From NCBI GenBank assembly GCA_017647795.1, contig JAGCJX010000015.1, positions 117,584 to 181,583 of the forward strand: 64,000 bases of DNA, in the 5' to 3' direction. Made by a program: the position numbers and the translations under genes. Below are positions 8,496 to 17,722 of the stretch, in pieces. Below the pieces are notes generated by a model, which searched no databases, had not been told where the DNA came from, and saw only the letters and a list, made by a program, of their open reading frames with translations. Each line of letters opens with the position of its first letter. Positions within the stretch are counted from its first letter, which is position 1. This DNA is from Bacteroidales bacterium. Lineage in GTDB: Bacteria > Bacteroidota > Bacteroidia > Bacteroidales > UBA932.

Positions 8496-10315
8496 AACTT
8501 GAATTACTGGCTCCGGCCAAAGACAAACAAATCGGCATCGCGGCCATTGACTGCGGTGCCGATGCTGTTTATATTGCCGGACCGGCCTACGGCGCCCGGG
8601 AAGCTGCCGGGAACTCGTTCGACGACATCGCCGAACTGACCACCTACGCCCACCGCTTCGGTGCCAAAATTTTTCTGGTCCTCAATACCATCCTGTTCGA
8701 CGCTGAACTAGCCGATGCCGAAGCCTACCTTTGGGAAGCCTACCGCATCGGATGCGATGCCGTCATCGTCCAAGACTTGGGTATCCTGAGCCTGAACCGG
8801 CCGCCCATCCCCCTCCACGCCTCCACACAGACCAACATCCGAACCGTTGAACAGGCCCAATTTTTGGCCTCGTTCGGGTTTGAACGCATCATCCTGGCCC
8901 GCGAACTCTCCATCGACCAGATCCGGGCCATCCGCAGCCACGTGGACTGCGAGATCGAAACCTTCGTACACGGCGCCTTGTGTGTTTCCTACAGCGGAGC
9001 CTGTTACCTGAGTCAGAAACTGGCCGGCCGCAGTGCCAACCGAGGCTGCTGCATCCAGGCTTGTCGGGGACGTTACGACCTGGAAGATGCCGACGGCAAA
9101 ATCCTGGCCCGGAACAAAGCCCTGCTCTCCCTGAAAGACTTTTCTGGCTTGAACCATTTGGAGCAGTTGGCCAATGCCGGCGTCTGCTCCTTCAAGATCG
9201 AAGGACGCCTCAAAAACGAGTCCTATGTCAAAAACATCGTCCGCCACTACCGCCAAGCCCTGGATGCCCTGATTGAGGCCCATCCGGACCGCTTTGCCCG
9301 CGCCTCGTGGGGCCGGGTGCACGGAGGGTTTGAGCCCAACCCGGACTACACGTTCAGCCGCGGACGAACCCCCTTCCACCTGGACGGGAAACGGGGCAAA
9401 TGGTGCTCCATGGAAGCAGGGAAAAGCCTGGGAGAACCCCTCGGCAAGCTCACCCAATTGCAACGCAAAGGGGACAGTGCCACCTTCCGCATCGAGGCCC
9501 AAACCGCCCTTGCAAATGGAGACGGACTCTGCTTTTTACGAAACAATGGCGAAGTGGTGGGCTTGCGCATTGAACAAGTTTCGCAAGGATGGGTCAAGAC
9601 CAAGAACCTTCCGGACCTGGAAAACGGCCGTCTGTTGTACCGCAATTACAACCTCCTGTTTGAAAAGGCCCTTGATAAACAAATGCCGGAGCGGCTCATT
9701 GACATAGACCTCCTCGTCTCCCAAGACTCCGAAGGCCTGTTCTTCCAAGCGATCAGCGAAGAAGGACGCCGGGCCGAAATCCGTTTGAACGGACCTTTTG
9801 ACCCCGCCCGCAACGAAGAACTGGCACAAGACAACATCCGACGACAACTCGGCAAAAAGAGCGGTATCTACCGGTTTTCAGTGAAGGAACTGAACCTGGT
9901 GGACTATCCCTTCATCCCGGCAGCCCGCCTGAACGAAGTACGTCGCTCGCTGGCCGAAGCCTTCGACGCTCTCCCGGCCCAACCGAACACAGCAGTCCTT
10001 CCCATTCCCCAACCGGATACCCGGCAAAAGGAACTGGCACAGAAAGCCTGGGCAGCCCAAAGCCACGGCTGCCAGAACCTATCCAACCACCTGTCCCAAG
10101 CCTTGTACGAGGCCCTGGGATTTGAGAAACAAGTTGCCTACGAATTGGCCCCGCAAGCCGATGCAGAACTGATGCGCTGCAAATACTGCCTGCGTTTTGA
10201 GATGGGACAATGCACCCGAGGCAAAGACCGACGCCCCTGGTACCTGATCAACAAAGGCTACCGACTCCGCATCGAATTTGACTGTGAAAAATGCGAAATG
10301 GTCATCCGCGGGTAA
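8486..10315 (+). CDS. U32-family protein, RlhA/YdcP-like
   Basis: Protein of 609 residues of the U32 family, formerly called collagenase-like peptidases. Studied members such as RlhA (YdcP) and TrhP (YegQ) hydroxylate RNA bases and carry iron-sulfur clusters. The N-terminal barrel begins LELLAPAKDKQIGIAAIDCGADAVYIAGPAYGAR (positions 4-37), and the family cysteine block GALCVSYSGACYLSQ ... GRSANRGCCIQACRG is present at about 163-190. The length and C-terminal extension resemble RlhA (U32 plus DUF3656) more than the shorter TrhP. The extreme C-terminus has a second Cys group, CKYC ... GQCTRG ... CEKC, that may hold a metal. The start overlaps the TPR gene by 10 bases. Substrate assignment is inference. 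Confidence 0.85.
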   Translation: MQLKLELLAPAKDKQIGIAAIDCGADAVYIAGPAYGAREAAGNSFDDIAELTTYAHRFGAKIFLVLNTILFDAELADAEAYLWEAYRIGCDAVIVQDLGILSLNRPPIPLHASTQTNIRTVEQAQFLASFGFERIILARELSIDQIRAIRSHVDCEIETFVHGALCVSYSGACYLSQKLAGRSANRGCCIQACRGRYDLEDADGKILARNKALLSLKDFSGLNHLEQLANAGVCSFKIEGRLKNESYVKNIVRHYRQALDALIEAHPDRFARASWGRVHGGFEPNPDYTFSRGRTPFHLDGKRGKWCSMEAGKSLGEPLGKLTQLQRKGDSATFRIEAQTALANGDGLCFLRNNGEVVGLRIEQVSQGWVKTKNLPDLENGRLLYRNYNLLFEKALDKQMPERLIDIDLLVSQDSEGLFFQAISEEGRRAEIRLNGPFDPARNEELAQDNIRRQLGKKSGIYRFSVKELNLVDYPFIPAARLNEVRRSLAEAFDALPAQPNTAVLPIPQPDTRQKELAQKAWAAQSHGCQNLSNHLSQALYEALGFEKQVAYELAPQADAELMRCKYCLRFEMGQCTRGKDRRPWYLINKGYRLRIEFDCEKCEMVIRG

Positions 10316-10326
10316 AACAAATTTGG

Positions 10327-10334
10327 TAACTTTG
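10327..10334 (+). promoter_or_regulatory. -7 box TAACTTTG, leaderless holB promoter
   Basis: TAACTTTG matches the Bacteroidota -7 consensus TAnnTTTG and ends exactly 4 bases before the holB ATG. With the usual start about 4 bases beyond the box, transcription would begin at the A of ATG. No good -33 TTTG is visible at the standard distance. Confidence 0.5.
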
Positions 10335-10338
10335 TACA

Positions 10339-11364
10339 ATGCTATTCCGAGAAATCCGGGGCAACGAAGCCCTCAAACAACAATTGGCGACCATGTGCGA
10401 TGAAAATCGGACCGGGCATGCCATTCTGTTTTCCGAAGCCGGTGAATACGGAGCCGTTGCACACGCTGTTGCCTTGGCACAATACCTCTCCTGCCAGCAG
10501 CGCCACCACGGCCAAGCCTGCGGAACATGTCCCAATTGCCAAAAGTTCAACAAACTCATTCACCCGGACCTCCATTTCATCTTCCCGGTGAATGCCGTTT
10601 CCAAAAGCGGAAGCCGCCCTTTGAGCCAATCCTTCATCGGACCCTGGCGCGAGTTGATGCTGAACAACCCTTATTTCTCGGAAGAAACCCTGAGCAAACA
10701 CCTGGGCCTCGAAGAAAAATCCGGCACCATCTCGGTCCACGAAGCCAAGGAAATCATCAGCAAAATGTCCATCCGCTCCTACGAGGGCGGTAACAAATAC
10801 GCTATCATCTGGCTCCCCGAACGCATGACGGCCGAGGCCGCCAACAAACTCCTCAAGATCATCGAAGAACCCTACCCGAACACGTATTTCTTCCTGATCA
10901 CCCACGCGCCCGAACGCGTCATTTCAACCATCGTCTCCCGTTGCCTGCGCATCGATGTCGGCCCCATTCCTCCGGCCGCCCAACGCAACGAAGATGCCTC
11001 CGAATGGCAGGAACCGGCATTGGCCCTGTTGCGACACGCCGCCAACCGCGACCTGGTTTCCCTGCTGCAAACCGGAGAACGCCTGTGGGAGTTTGGACGG
11101 GAAAAACAAAAATACTTCTGCCTGTACCTGGAAGACTGCCTGCGCAACCTGCTCTTCCTCTCGGAAAACATTCCCCTGGGCACAGGCCTGACCCCGGAAA
11201 CAGAGCAACAATTGCGTCAGATTGCCCCGCGATTCAGCCGCGAAAGCATTGAAAAGGCCTTCTCCGCCACCGACCATGCCCGCACCCTGCTGGAATCCAA
11301 CGTGAACGCCAAAAGCGTCTTTGCGGTCCTTTGCAATTTTCTCTATAACTCCGTAAATTTGTAA
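10339..11364 (+). CDS. holB: DNA polymerase III subunit delta'
   Basis: Clamp-loader subunit of 341 residues. The zinc module Cys-x8-Cys-x2-Cys-x2-Cys is intact (CQQRHHGQACGTCPNC, about residues 54-69). The P-loop region is degenerate (FSEAGEYGAVAHA), as expected for delta', which does not hydrolyse ATP. The sensor and trans-acting arginine region reads KLLKIIEEPYPNTYF, then ERVISTIVSRC with the conserved SRC motif. The gene is followed by ricT and gldH, an order common in Bacteroidota. Its ATG sits 4 bases after a -7 promoter box, so its own transcript may be leaderless, although read-through from the U32 gene is also possible. Confidence 0.92.
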   Translation: MLFREIRGNEALKQQLATMCDENRTGHAILFSEAGEYGAVAHAVALAQYLSCQQRHHGQACGTCPNCQKFNKLIHPDLHFIFPVNAVSKSGSRPLSQSFIGPWRELMLNNPYFSEETLSKHLGLEEKSGTISVHEAKEIISKMSIRSYEGGNKYAIIWLPERMTAEAANKLLKIIEEPYPNTYFFLITHAPERVISTIVSRCLRIDVGPIPPAAQRNEDASEWQEPALALLRHAANRDLVSLLQTGERLWEFGREKQKYFCLYLEDCLRNLLFLSENIPLGTGLTPETEQQLRQIAPRFSRESIEKAFSATDHARTLLESNVNAKSVFAVLCNFLYNSVNL

Positions 11365-11381
11365 CCTATACATTGCCACTT

Positions 11382-12575
11382 ATGGAAGAAAAAAACATAC
11401 AATACGATTGCGCCCGCGGCTGCACGACCGAACGTACCCCCGAGGGAGCTCTCCAATGCGAATACAAAACTGGATGCTGCAAGCTGGAAGTCTTCAACTG
11501 GCTGGAAGGCATCCAACAGGACGAGGTCCGCGACATCTTTGAAGTCCGTTTCAAAAATACCCGCAAGGGATTCTACCGCAACACCACCGGCCAATTGCTG
11601 AAAACCGGCGATTTTGTCGTTGTAGAGGCTGCCAACGGCCACGACTTGGGCATCATCACCTTGGACGGAGCCATCGTTGCCCGCCAAATGATGCGTCACC
11701 ACCTGGATCCCAACACTTACGAATGCAAAAAGATCTACCGCAAGGCCAAACCCCTGGACATGGAACGTTGGCAAGAAGCCATCGCCCGTGAACACCATAC
11801 GATGATTCGCGCCCGCCAGATTGCGGCCGAGCTCAACCTCAGCATGAAAATCGGGGACGTAGAATTCCAAGGAGACGGTAGCAAAGCCATCTTCTACTAC
11901 ATCGCCGACGAACGCGTGGACTTCCGTCAATTGATCAAGGTCTTTGCCGAAGAATTCCGTATCCGCATCGAGATGAAACAAATCGGTGCCCGCCAGGAAG
12001 CTGCTTTGATCGGGGATATCGGTGTTTGTGGACGCACCCTTTGTTGTTCCACCCACATCGTGGATTTCCAATCCATCACCACCCAATCGGCCCGTTGTCA
12101 GGACCTGTCGTTGAACCCGCAGAAGTTGGCTGGACAATGCGGCAAACTCAAATGCTGCATCAACTACGAAGCCGCTGTTTACCAAGATGCCATCAACCGC
12201 ATGCCCCGCGTCAACAACCCGCTGGAACTGGTGGACGGCCAAGCTCATCTGGTGAAGACCGACATCCTCAAAGGCATGATGTGGTTCTCCTATGACCCGC
12301 ACTCCATGGCCAACCTCATCCCCCTGACCCGTGAAAAAGTCATCGACCTCCTCAAACTGAATGCCCGCGGCAAAAAAGGCGCTTCGTTGACCAACCAAGA
12401 AGCAGAACAGCACCAAACCGAGTTCATCAGTGCTGTGGGAGACGAAAAGATCGACCGCTTCGACGAGAACAAAAAGAACAAGAAAAACAACGCCAACAAA
12501 CCCCGTCCCAACAAAAAACGCAAACCGAAAAAAGGCGGAAACGGCAATGCAAAAGCTCCGAAGAACAACGAATAA
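11382..12575 (+). CDS. ricT: PSP1-domain protein RicT (YaaT)
   Basis: Protein of 397 residues of the PSP1 family. In Bacillus subtilis RicT forms a complex with RicA and RicF that carries 4Fe-4S clusters and adjusts RNase Y activity. Here an N-terminal Cys segment (YDCARGC ... CEYKTGCCKLEVF, about residues 6-30) precedes the PSP1 core. The core has the signature GVCGRTLCC ... LAGQCGKLKCCINYE (about 210-255). The C-terminus is a long lysine-rich, asparagine-rich tail. The ATG at 11382 is preferred to a TTG nine bases upstream. A TAAATTTG at 11354-11361, inside the end of holB, may give this gene its own promoter. The last 29 bases overlap gldH. Confidence 0.9.
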   Translation: MEEKNIQYDCARGCTTERTPEGALQCEYKTGCCKLEVFNWLEGIQQDEVRDIFEVRFKNTRKGFYRNTTGQLLKTGDFVVVEAANGHDLGIITLDGAIVARQMMRHHLDPNTYECKKIYRKAKPLDMERWQEAIAREHHTMIRARQIAAELNLSMKIGDVEFQGDGSKAIFYYIADERVDFRQLIKVFAEEFRIRIEMKQIGARQEAALIGDIGVCGRTLCCSTHIVDFQSITTQSARCQDLSLNPQKLAGQCGKLKCCINYEAAVYQDAINRMPRVNNPLELVDGQAHLVKTDILKGMMWFSYDPHSMANLIPLTREKVIDLLKLNARGKKGASLTNQEAEQHQTEFISAVGDEKIDRFDENKKNKKNNANKPRPNKKRKPKKGGNGNAKAPKNNE

Positions 12576-13086
12576 ACCGCTTGCTCTGCTGGTCACCCTG
12601 CTCTTGGCCTGCGGACTCCACGCCTGCCAGGAACCCATCCCGACCCACCAGTTGCAAGCCCTTCCCGAACACAGACTTTGTGCGACGGACACCCTGTTTT
12701 TCATTGCGCCCCTGTCCGACTCCACCCAGACGTACCAAATATCGTTTACGGCACGGACGGACCGAAGCGTACCCGCCAGTCTTTGGTCGCTGGAAATCAC
12801 TGCAGAGGCCCCCAGTGGCCCCTCCTACCGGGAAGTCATCCAACTTCCCTGCGACGTGGACCGCGTAACCGACTACCTGAGCCAATGCCGAGAAAATAAC
12901 GAGGCACCGACCCTCCGCCTGGAATCCGGCCCCGCAGGGAACGACTGGACCTGGCAATACAGAAGAAACATCCAACCGAACGAAAACGGAACCTGGAAAA
13001 TCGCCCTCCGCCTGTTGGAACCCACACCCCTGGAAGGCATCCACTGTTTCGGAATCATATGCACACCTGAGAACCATGAGCAGTAA
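12547..13086 (+). CDS. gldH: Gliding motility lipoprotein GldH-like
   Basis: Lipoprotein of 179 residues: basic start MQKLRRTTNK, hydrophobic stretch, then LHAC with the lipidated Cys at about residue 27. Length and position directly after ricT fit GldH, a lipoprotein needed for gliding in Flavobacterium but kept in many non-gliding Bacteroidales, where its job is unknown. Conserved-looking pieces are ADTLFFIAPL-like text near residue 48, YQISFTARTD and a C-terminal GIHCFGI. The start overlaps ricT by 29 bases and the end overlaps trmB by 11. The family call leans on gene order as much as on sequence. Confidence 0.75.
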   Translation: MQKLRRTTNKPLALLVTLLLACGLHACQEPIPTHQLQALPEHRLCATDTLFFIAPLSDSTQTYQISFTARTDRSVPASLWSLEITAEAPSGPSYREVIQLPCDVDRVTDYLSQCRENNEAPTLRLESGPAGNDWTWQYRRNIQPNENGTWKIALRLLEPTPLEGIHCFGIICTPENHEQ

Positions 13087-13780
13087 AAACAAACTCTTCA
13101 AATTCAAAGAAAACGAAACCTTCCGTTGCCTAGTACAACCGGCTACCGAAGATATTTTCCAAAAAGATCACCCGTTGAAAGGCAACTGGGGCAGAGAAAT
13201 GTTTGGCAATGACAACCCCATTGTCCTCGAACTGGGTTGCGGAAAAGGCGAATACACCATCGCTTTGGCAGAACGCCATCCGGAAAAGAACTACATCGGC
13301 GTGGACATCAAAGGAGCCCGTCTGTGGAAAGGTGCCAAGTATGCAACCGAACACAACCTCCCGAACGTGGCCTTCCTGCGCATCCGCATCGAATTCATCG
13401 AATCCCTCTTTGCCAAGAACGAAGTTTCCGAAATCTGGGTCACCTTCGCCGATCCCCAAGTGCACAAACCCCGCAAACGCCTCACCAGCGAGATCTTCCT
13501 GTCCCGCTACAAAAACTTCCTGAACATCGGCAACGACGACAGCGAGACCGGAACCATCCACTTGAAAACGGACAGCCAACTCCTCCACGAATCCACCCTG
13601 GAAGTCATCGAAGCCGGACAGCACCGTCTCTTGGAAGCCGATAACGACATCTACGGCAGCGGTCGTGCAGCAGACGATGAAATCCTCTCGGTCAAGACCT
13701 TCTACGAACAACAGTTCCTGGCACAAGGTCTTCCGATTACATACCTGCGATTCAAACTCAATCCTGAAACACACGCTTAA
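13076..13780 (+). CDS. trmB: tRNA (guanine-N7-)-methyltransferase
   Basis: SAM-dependent enzyme of 234 residues that methylates G46 of tRNA. The SAM-binding motif VLELGCGKGEYTIALAE (about residues 50-66) and GVDIKGARLWKGA are clear. The substrate motif that is usually PDPWPKKRH reads FADPQVHKPRKRL (about 125-137), the form seen in Bacteroidota. The start overlaps gldH by 11 bases. The serine hydrolase gene follows after 11 bases, so the cluster from holB to here reads as one transcription unit. Confidence 0.92.
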   Translation: MSSKNKLFKFKENETFRCLVQPATEDIFQKDHPLKGNWGREMFGNDNPIVLELGCGKGEYTIALAERHPEKNYIGVDIKGARLWKGAKYATEHNLPNVAFLRIRIEFIESLFAKNEVSEIWVTFADPQVHKPRKRLTSEIFLSRYKNFLNIGNDDSETGTIHLKTDSQLLHESTLEVIEAGQHRLLEADNDIYGSGRAADDEILSVKTFYEQQFLAQGLPITYLRFKLNPETHA

Positions 13781-13791
13781 ACTTATTTCCG

Positions 13792-15009
13792 ATGAAACGA
13801 ATCCCCACCCTGGCCTTTTTGGCCGCATTCGTGTGCCTGCTGGTCGGCTGCCAAAGCCACACACACACCTTTGAAAAAGTACATCCGAGTACCGTCGGCA
13901 TGGACGCAGAACGCCTCTTGAAAGGAAACGAACTCATTCAACAAGCCATTGATGAAGGAGAGATTCCCGGCGCCGTGTGGGGCGTCGTTCGACACGGAAA
14001 ACTGGTTTACATCAATGCCTTGGGCAACAAATCCGTATTCCCGGACACGGTTGCAATGACCCCGGAAACCGTCTTTGACCTGGCCTCTGTGAGCAAATGT
14101 GTGGGTACTACCACCGCCATCATGCAGTTGTTGGAACGCGGCGATATCCGACTCAGCGATCCGGTCAGCCGCTTCATCCCGGACTTCAAACCCTGGACCG
14201 ACCCGGAAACCGGCAAGACCGTTTCCCTGCGCATCATTGACCTGCTGACACACAGCTCCGGCATCGATCCGTACATCGGCGTGGACGCCTTTGTCAATCG
14301 CTTTGGGGAACACACACCGGACAGCTTGATCCGCTACATTGCGACCGAGACCAACCGCCGCTTCAAACCGGGCACAAAAGGCCTTTATAGCTGTTTGAAC
14401 TTCGTTACCCTCCACAACATCGTAGAAAAGGTTACCGGCCAAAAATTTGAAGAATATGTAGAAGAAAACGTCTTTGCTCCGCTGAAGATGAACCACACCG
14501 CCTACAACCCGACCGGAGAAATTCTGGCGGCCTGTGCCCCCACCGAAATCCAAGCCGATGGTCTGCCTTTGGTGGGCCAAGTACACGACCCGATTGCCCG
14601 CCGCATCAACGCAGGCAACTCTGGCAACGCAGGTGTATTCTCGAATGTGGAAGACCTGGCTCGCCTCTGTGCAGCCCTGATGAACGGTGGCGAACTCGAC
14701 GGTGCCAGAATCCTGGCTCCCGCGACAATTTATACCATGAGCCAAGTTCCCGACTACCTCGCAGACGGCGTGGGACGTGCCCTGGGATGGGACAACTGCT
14801 CGGGAGCTGCCTCTATCCGCGGTGATTTCTTTGATCGCAACCACACGATCTGCCACACAGGCTATACTGGCACCTCCATCGTCATGGACTTGAAAAACGA
14901 ATGCGCAGTCATCCTGTTGGCTCACCGCGTTCACCCGCACGACAAAGGTGCTTTGACCCGTCTCCGCGCCACCCTCTCCAACATTGTGGCAGGAGCGATG
15001 AATGAATAG
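13792..15009 (+). CDS. Serine hydrolase, beta-lactamase/esterase class C type, lipoprotein
   Basis: Lipoprotein of 405 residues (LLVGC, lipid-bearing Cys20) of the class C beta-lactamase and penicillin-binding-protein-like family. The nucleophile motif SxxK is ASVSK (Ser99, Lys102), followed by LLTHSSGID, typical of family VIII esterases and D-aminopeptidase-like enzymes. The third motif, normally KTG or HTG, is CHTGYTG near residue 360. The second motif YxN is altered (YSCLN). True beta-lactamase activity is unlikely to be its main role; a peptidoglycan or ester substrate is more plausible. It is the last gene of the plus-strand cluster, and a strong hairpin lies 40 bases downstream. Confidence 0.85.
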   Translation: MKRIPTLAFLAAFVCLLVGCQSHTHTFEKVHPSTVGMDAERLLKGNELIQQAIDEGEIPGAVWGVVRHGKLVYINALGNKSVFPDTVAMTPETVFDLASVSKCVGTTTAIMQLLERGDIRLSDPVSRFIPDFKPWTDPETGKTVSLRIIDLLTHSSGIDPYIGVDAFVNRFGEHTPDSLIRYIATETNRRFKPGTKGLYSCLNFVTLHNIVEKVTGQKFEEYVEENVFAPLKMNHTAYNPTGEILAACAPTEIQADGLPLVGQVHDPIARRINAGNSGNAGVFSNVEDLARLCAALMNGGELDGARILAPATIYTMSQVPDYLADGVGRALGWDNCSGAASIRGDFFDRNHTICHTGYTGTSIVMDLKNECAVILLAHRVHPHDKGALTRLRATLSNIVAGAMNE

Positions 15010-15049
15010 CGAAGAATCAATCGGATTGAACGATCCGCATTGAGCATAA

Positions 15050-15079
15050 AAAAGCGCTGGCCAAAGGGTCAGCGCTTTT
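15050..15079. terminator. Bidirectional intrinsic terminator
   Basis: AAAAGCGCTGGCC pairs with GGTCAGCGCTTTT around a 4-base loop. A-rich sequence on one side and T-rich on the other let it work in both directions. It separates the serine hydrolase gene (plus) from the 3' end of the rplC-rpsC operon (minus). Confidence 0.8.
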
Positions 15080-15097
15080 GTTGTATCGAGTGATCGA

Positions 15098-15853
15098 TTA
15101 GTTTTCAGCTTTGCGATTGCCACCGCGGTTGCCACCACGACGACGACCACCACCGCGACGTTCGCCACGACGTTCGCCACCACGGGGAGCGTTTGCGTTA
15201 GCAGACACACCAGCGTTGGGAGAAAGGTCACGTTTGCCGTAAACTTCACCGTTGCAGATCCATACTTTGATACCCAAAACACCCACTTTGGTGTGTGCTT
15301 CAGCCAAAGCATAGTCGATGTCTGCACGGAAAGTATGCAAGGGAGTACGACCTTCTTTGATCATTTCGCTACGTGCCATTTCAGCACCGCCCAAACGACC
15401 GCTGATTTGTACTTTGATACCTTCAGCACCTGCACGCATGGTAGAAGCGATAGCCATTTTGATAGCACGACGGTAAGATACACGTCCTTCTACTTGGCGA
15501 GCGATGTTTTGTGCTACGATGTTAGCATCAACGTCAGGTCTCTTAACTTCGAAGATGTTGATTTGAACTTCTTTGTTAGAAATCTTCTTCAATTCTTCTT
15601 TCAAACGATCAACTTCTTGACCACCTTTACCGATGATAACACCCGGACGAGCGGTGTGGATAGTCACGGTAATGAGTTTCAAAGTACGTTCGATAACGAC
15701 TTTAGAAAGGTTGGTGCGAGAAATACGAGCGTAGATGTATTCGCGAATCTTAGCATCTTCGAGGATGCGATTTGCATAGTCACCGTACCAGTTAGAGTCC
15801 CAGCCACGGATAATACCAATTCGGTTGCTGATCGGGTTAGTTTTTTGTCCCAT
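15098..15853 (-). CDS. rpsC: 30S ribosomal protein S3
   Basis: S3 of 251 residues: [19 protein letters not shown] at the N-terminus, the KH domain with [13 protein letters not shown], and [20 protein letters not shown]. The C-terminus carries an extra tail rich in Arg and Gly (repeats of [12 protein letters not shown] type) of about 30 residues. The start codon has a clear Shine-Dalgarno sequence AGGAGG 8 bases upstream, unusual for this phylum. It is the last gene of the operon; the usual next genes rplP, rpmC and rpsQ are absent and a terminator follows. Confidence 0.97.
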   Translation of the reverse strand: MGQKTNPISNRIGIIRGWDSNWYGDYANRILEDAKIREYIYARISRTNLSKVVIERTLKLITVTIHTARPGVIIGKGGQEVDRLKEELKKISNKEVQINIFEVKRPDVDANIVAQNIARQVEGRVSYRRAIKMAIASTMRAGAEGIKVQISGRLGGAEMARSEMIKEGRTPLHTFRADIDYALAEAHTKVGVLGIKVWICNGEVYGKRDLSPNAGVSANANAPRGGERRGERRGGGRRRGGNRGGNRKAEN

Positions 15854-15856
15854 TGA

Positions 15857-16279
15857 TTATTCCTCCTCCTTTACGGTTTCTTTTTTAACATCCAAGATCA
15901 CAGTTACGTGGTTAGAACGTTTGCGAATGCGAGCTGCGCGACCTTGGGGTGCGGTACGGATTCTCTTCAAAGAGGTACCTTGACCTACCATGATGGTCTT
16001 CACAATTACATTGCCGTTTTCCAATTCTTTGCGATCGTTTTCGTTTTTAGCTTCCCAGTTAGCAATAGCAGAACGGATCAACTTTGCTACACGACCAGCA
16101 GCTTCTTTCTTGGTATATTTGAGAATATCCAAGGCGCGGTTTACCTCAACTCCTCTTACCATATCTGCAACCAAGCGCATTTTGCGAGGCGAGGTGGGGA
16201 CATCATTCAGCTTGGCAATAGCTGTTTGCTTCTTTATTTCTTTAAGCCTTTCGGCCATTTGTTTCTTACGAGATCCCAT
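15857..16279 (-). CDS. rplV: 50S ribosomal protein L22
   Basis: L22 of 140 residues: [21 protein letters not shown] near residue 23 and the C-terminal [27 protein letters not shown] at about 106-132. The N-terminal extension [14 protein letters not shown] is normal in Bacteroidota, so the long start is kept. It lies 3 bases before rpsC and 25 bases after rpsS. Confidence 0.96.
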   Translation of the reverse strand: MGSRKKQMAERLKEIKKQTAIAKLNDVPTSPRKMRLVADMVRGVEVNRALDILKYTKKEAAGRVAKLIRSAIANWEAKNENDRKELENGNVIVKTIMVGQGTSLKRIRTAPQGRAARIRKRSNHVTVILDVKKETVKEEE

Positions 16280-16304
16280 TTTGTAACTCTTTCATTAATT
16301 AAGT

Positions 16305-16571
16305 TTAACGATTACCCGAGTGACCTTTGAAGGTGCGTGTCGGTGCAAATTCGCCAAGCTTGTGACCTACCATATTTTCAGTTACATATACCGGAATAAA
16401 TTTGTTTCCGTTATGCACAGCGATGGTGTGACCTACAAAGTCAGGCGAAATCATACTGGCGCGAGACCAGGTTTTGATAACTTCCTTTTTCATCGTGCCT
16501 TCATTCATAGCAAGCACTCTTTTTTCCAAAGCGGCTTGAATGTAAGGGCCTTTTCTAAGTGAACGACTCAT
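16305..16571 (-). CDS. rpsS: 30S ribosomal protein S19
   Basis: S19 of 88 residues with [17 protein letters not shown] at the N-terminus, [21 protein letters not shown] in the middle and [18 protein letters not shown] at the end, all diagnostic. The length is normal for the family. It lies 19 bases downstream of rplB in the minus-strand operon. Confidence 0.97.
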   Translation of the reverse strand: MSRSLRKGPYIQAALEKRVLAMNEGTMKKEVIKTWSRASMISPDFVGHTIAVHNGNKFIPVYVTENMVGHKLGEFAPTRTFKGHSGNR

Positions 16572-16590
16572 AATGATCTAATTTATTCCG

Positions 16591-17415
16591 TTATTTTTTT
16601 CTTCTCTCAATGATAAATTTGTTTGAAGTGCTCTTCGGGTTACGAGTCTTGTAACCTTTAGCAGGGAGACCCTTGCGTGAACGAGGGTGACCTCCGGAAG
16701 CGCGACCTTCACCACCACCCATCGGGTGATCAACCGGGTTCATTACTACACCGCGAACGCGAGGTCTGCGACCCAACCAACGTTTGCGACCAGCTTTACC
16801 GTGAGATTCGAGGTTATGGTCGGGATTAGATACTGTACCAACGGTTGCGCGGCAAGAAACCAATACCATGCGGGTTTCACCTGAAGGGAGGCGCAAGATA
16901 GCGTGGTTACCTTCGCGAGCCGTCAATTGAGCGTAAGTACCGGCACTACGAGCCATCGCTGCACCTTGACCAGGACGCAATTCGATGTTGTGTACCAAAG
17001 TACCGAGAGGAATATTTGCAAGAGGAAGTGTATTACCGACTTCGGGAGCCACATTGGGACCAGAAGCAATCACTTGTCCAACTTGGAGTCCGTTGGGAGC
17101 GATGATGTAACGTTTCTCTCCGTCAGCATAAACAACCAAGGCAATGCGTGCACTACGGTTGGGATCGTATTCAATAGTTTTTACGGTTGCAGTGTACTCG
17201 TCTTTGTTACGCAAGAAGTCGATAATACGGTACATGCGTTTGTGACCGCCACCAATATAGCGCATGGTCATTTTACCCTGATTGTTACGACCACCAGTTT
17301 TGCGAATCGGTTCCAACAAGGATTTTTCCGGTTTCGCGCAGGTGATTTCGTCAAATGCGCTAATCACTTTATTTCTTTGACCGGGGGTAACCGGTTTGAA
17401 TTTACGTACTGCCAT
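16591..17415 (-). CDS. rplB: 50S ribosomal protein L2
   Basis: L2 of 274 residues: [14 protein letters not shown] start, [20 protein letters not shown], and near the C-terminus [28 protein letters not shown], containing the conserved histidine region of the peptidyl-transferase support. The ATG at 17413-17415 is chosen over one nine codons upstream because the family starts MAVRK. The start is 4 bases from the rplW stop. Confidence 0.97.
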   Translation of the reverse strand: MAVRKFKPVTPGQRNKVISAFDEITCAKPEKSLLEPIRKTGGRNNQGKMTMRYIGGGHKRMYRIIDFLRNKDEYTATVKTIEYDPNRSARIALVVYADGEKRYIIAPNGLQVGQVIASGPNVAPEVGNTLPLANIPLGTLVHNIELRPGQGAAMARSAGTYAQLTAREGNHAILRLPSGETRMVLVSCRATVGTVSNPDHNLESHGKAGRKRWLGRRPRVRGVVMNPVDHPMGGGEGRASGGHPRSRKGLPAKGYKTRNPKSTSNKFIIERRKK

Positions 17416-17419
17416 AGGA

Positions 17420-17710
17420 TTAAATATTGCTGTAGAAATCAATCTTATCTTCGCCGGCCAAAGTCACGTACGCTTTTTTGTAGTGGTTGGCACGACCTGT
17501 CAACAATCCCGCTTTGGTATAGCGGCTTTTACGTTTTCCATGGTAGTTAACGGTATTTACACTTTTAACCGTTACACCATACATTTGCTCAACCGCATTT
17601 TTAATCTCAATTTTGTTAGCAGCGCGGTCAACAATAAAACCGTAACGATTCAATTTTTCGCCAAGAATCGTCAATTTTTCAGTTACTATAGGCTTAATGA
17701 TAATTCCCAT
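17420..17710 (-). CDS. rplW: 50S ribosomal protein L23
   Basis: L23 of 96 residues: [16 protein letters not shown] start and the [28 protein letters not shown] segment (about 30-57) that forms the core next to the peptide exit. [16 protein letters not shown] is also typical of Bacteroidota L23. The gene sits between rplD and rplB with gaps of 12 and 4 bases. Confidence 0.97.
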   Translation of the reverse strand: MGIIIKPIVTEKLTILGEKLNRYGFIVDRAANKIEIKNAVEQMYGVTVKSVNTVNYHGKRKSRYTKAGLLTGRANHYKKAYVTLAGEDKIDFYSNI

Positions 17711-17722
17711 TGCTCTTAACGG

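Noticed and set aside
11343..12800. 485-codon minus-strand ORF across ricT and gldH
   Set aside because: The plus strand carries PSP1 and GldH with clear motifs; the antisense frame is a shadow.
13792..15009. Possible acquired beta-lactamase resistance gene
   Set aside because: It is a lipoprotein of the broad serine hydrolase/esterase group with an altered YxN motif, codon use like its neighbours and no mobile context.
13783..15327. 514-codon minus-strand ORF over the serine hydrolase and the end of rpsC
   Set aside because: It crosses a bidirectional terminator and two real genes; no domain is visible.
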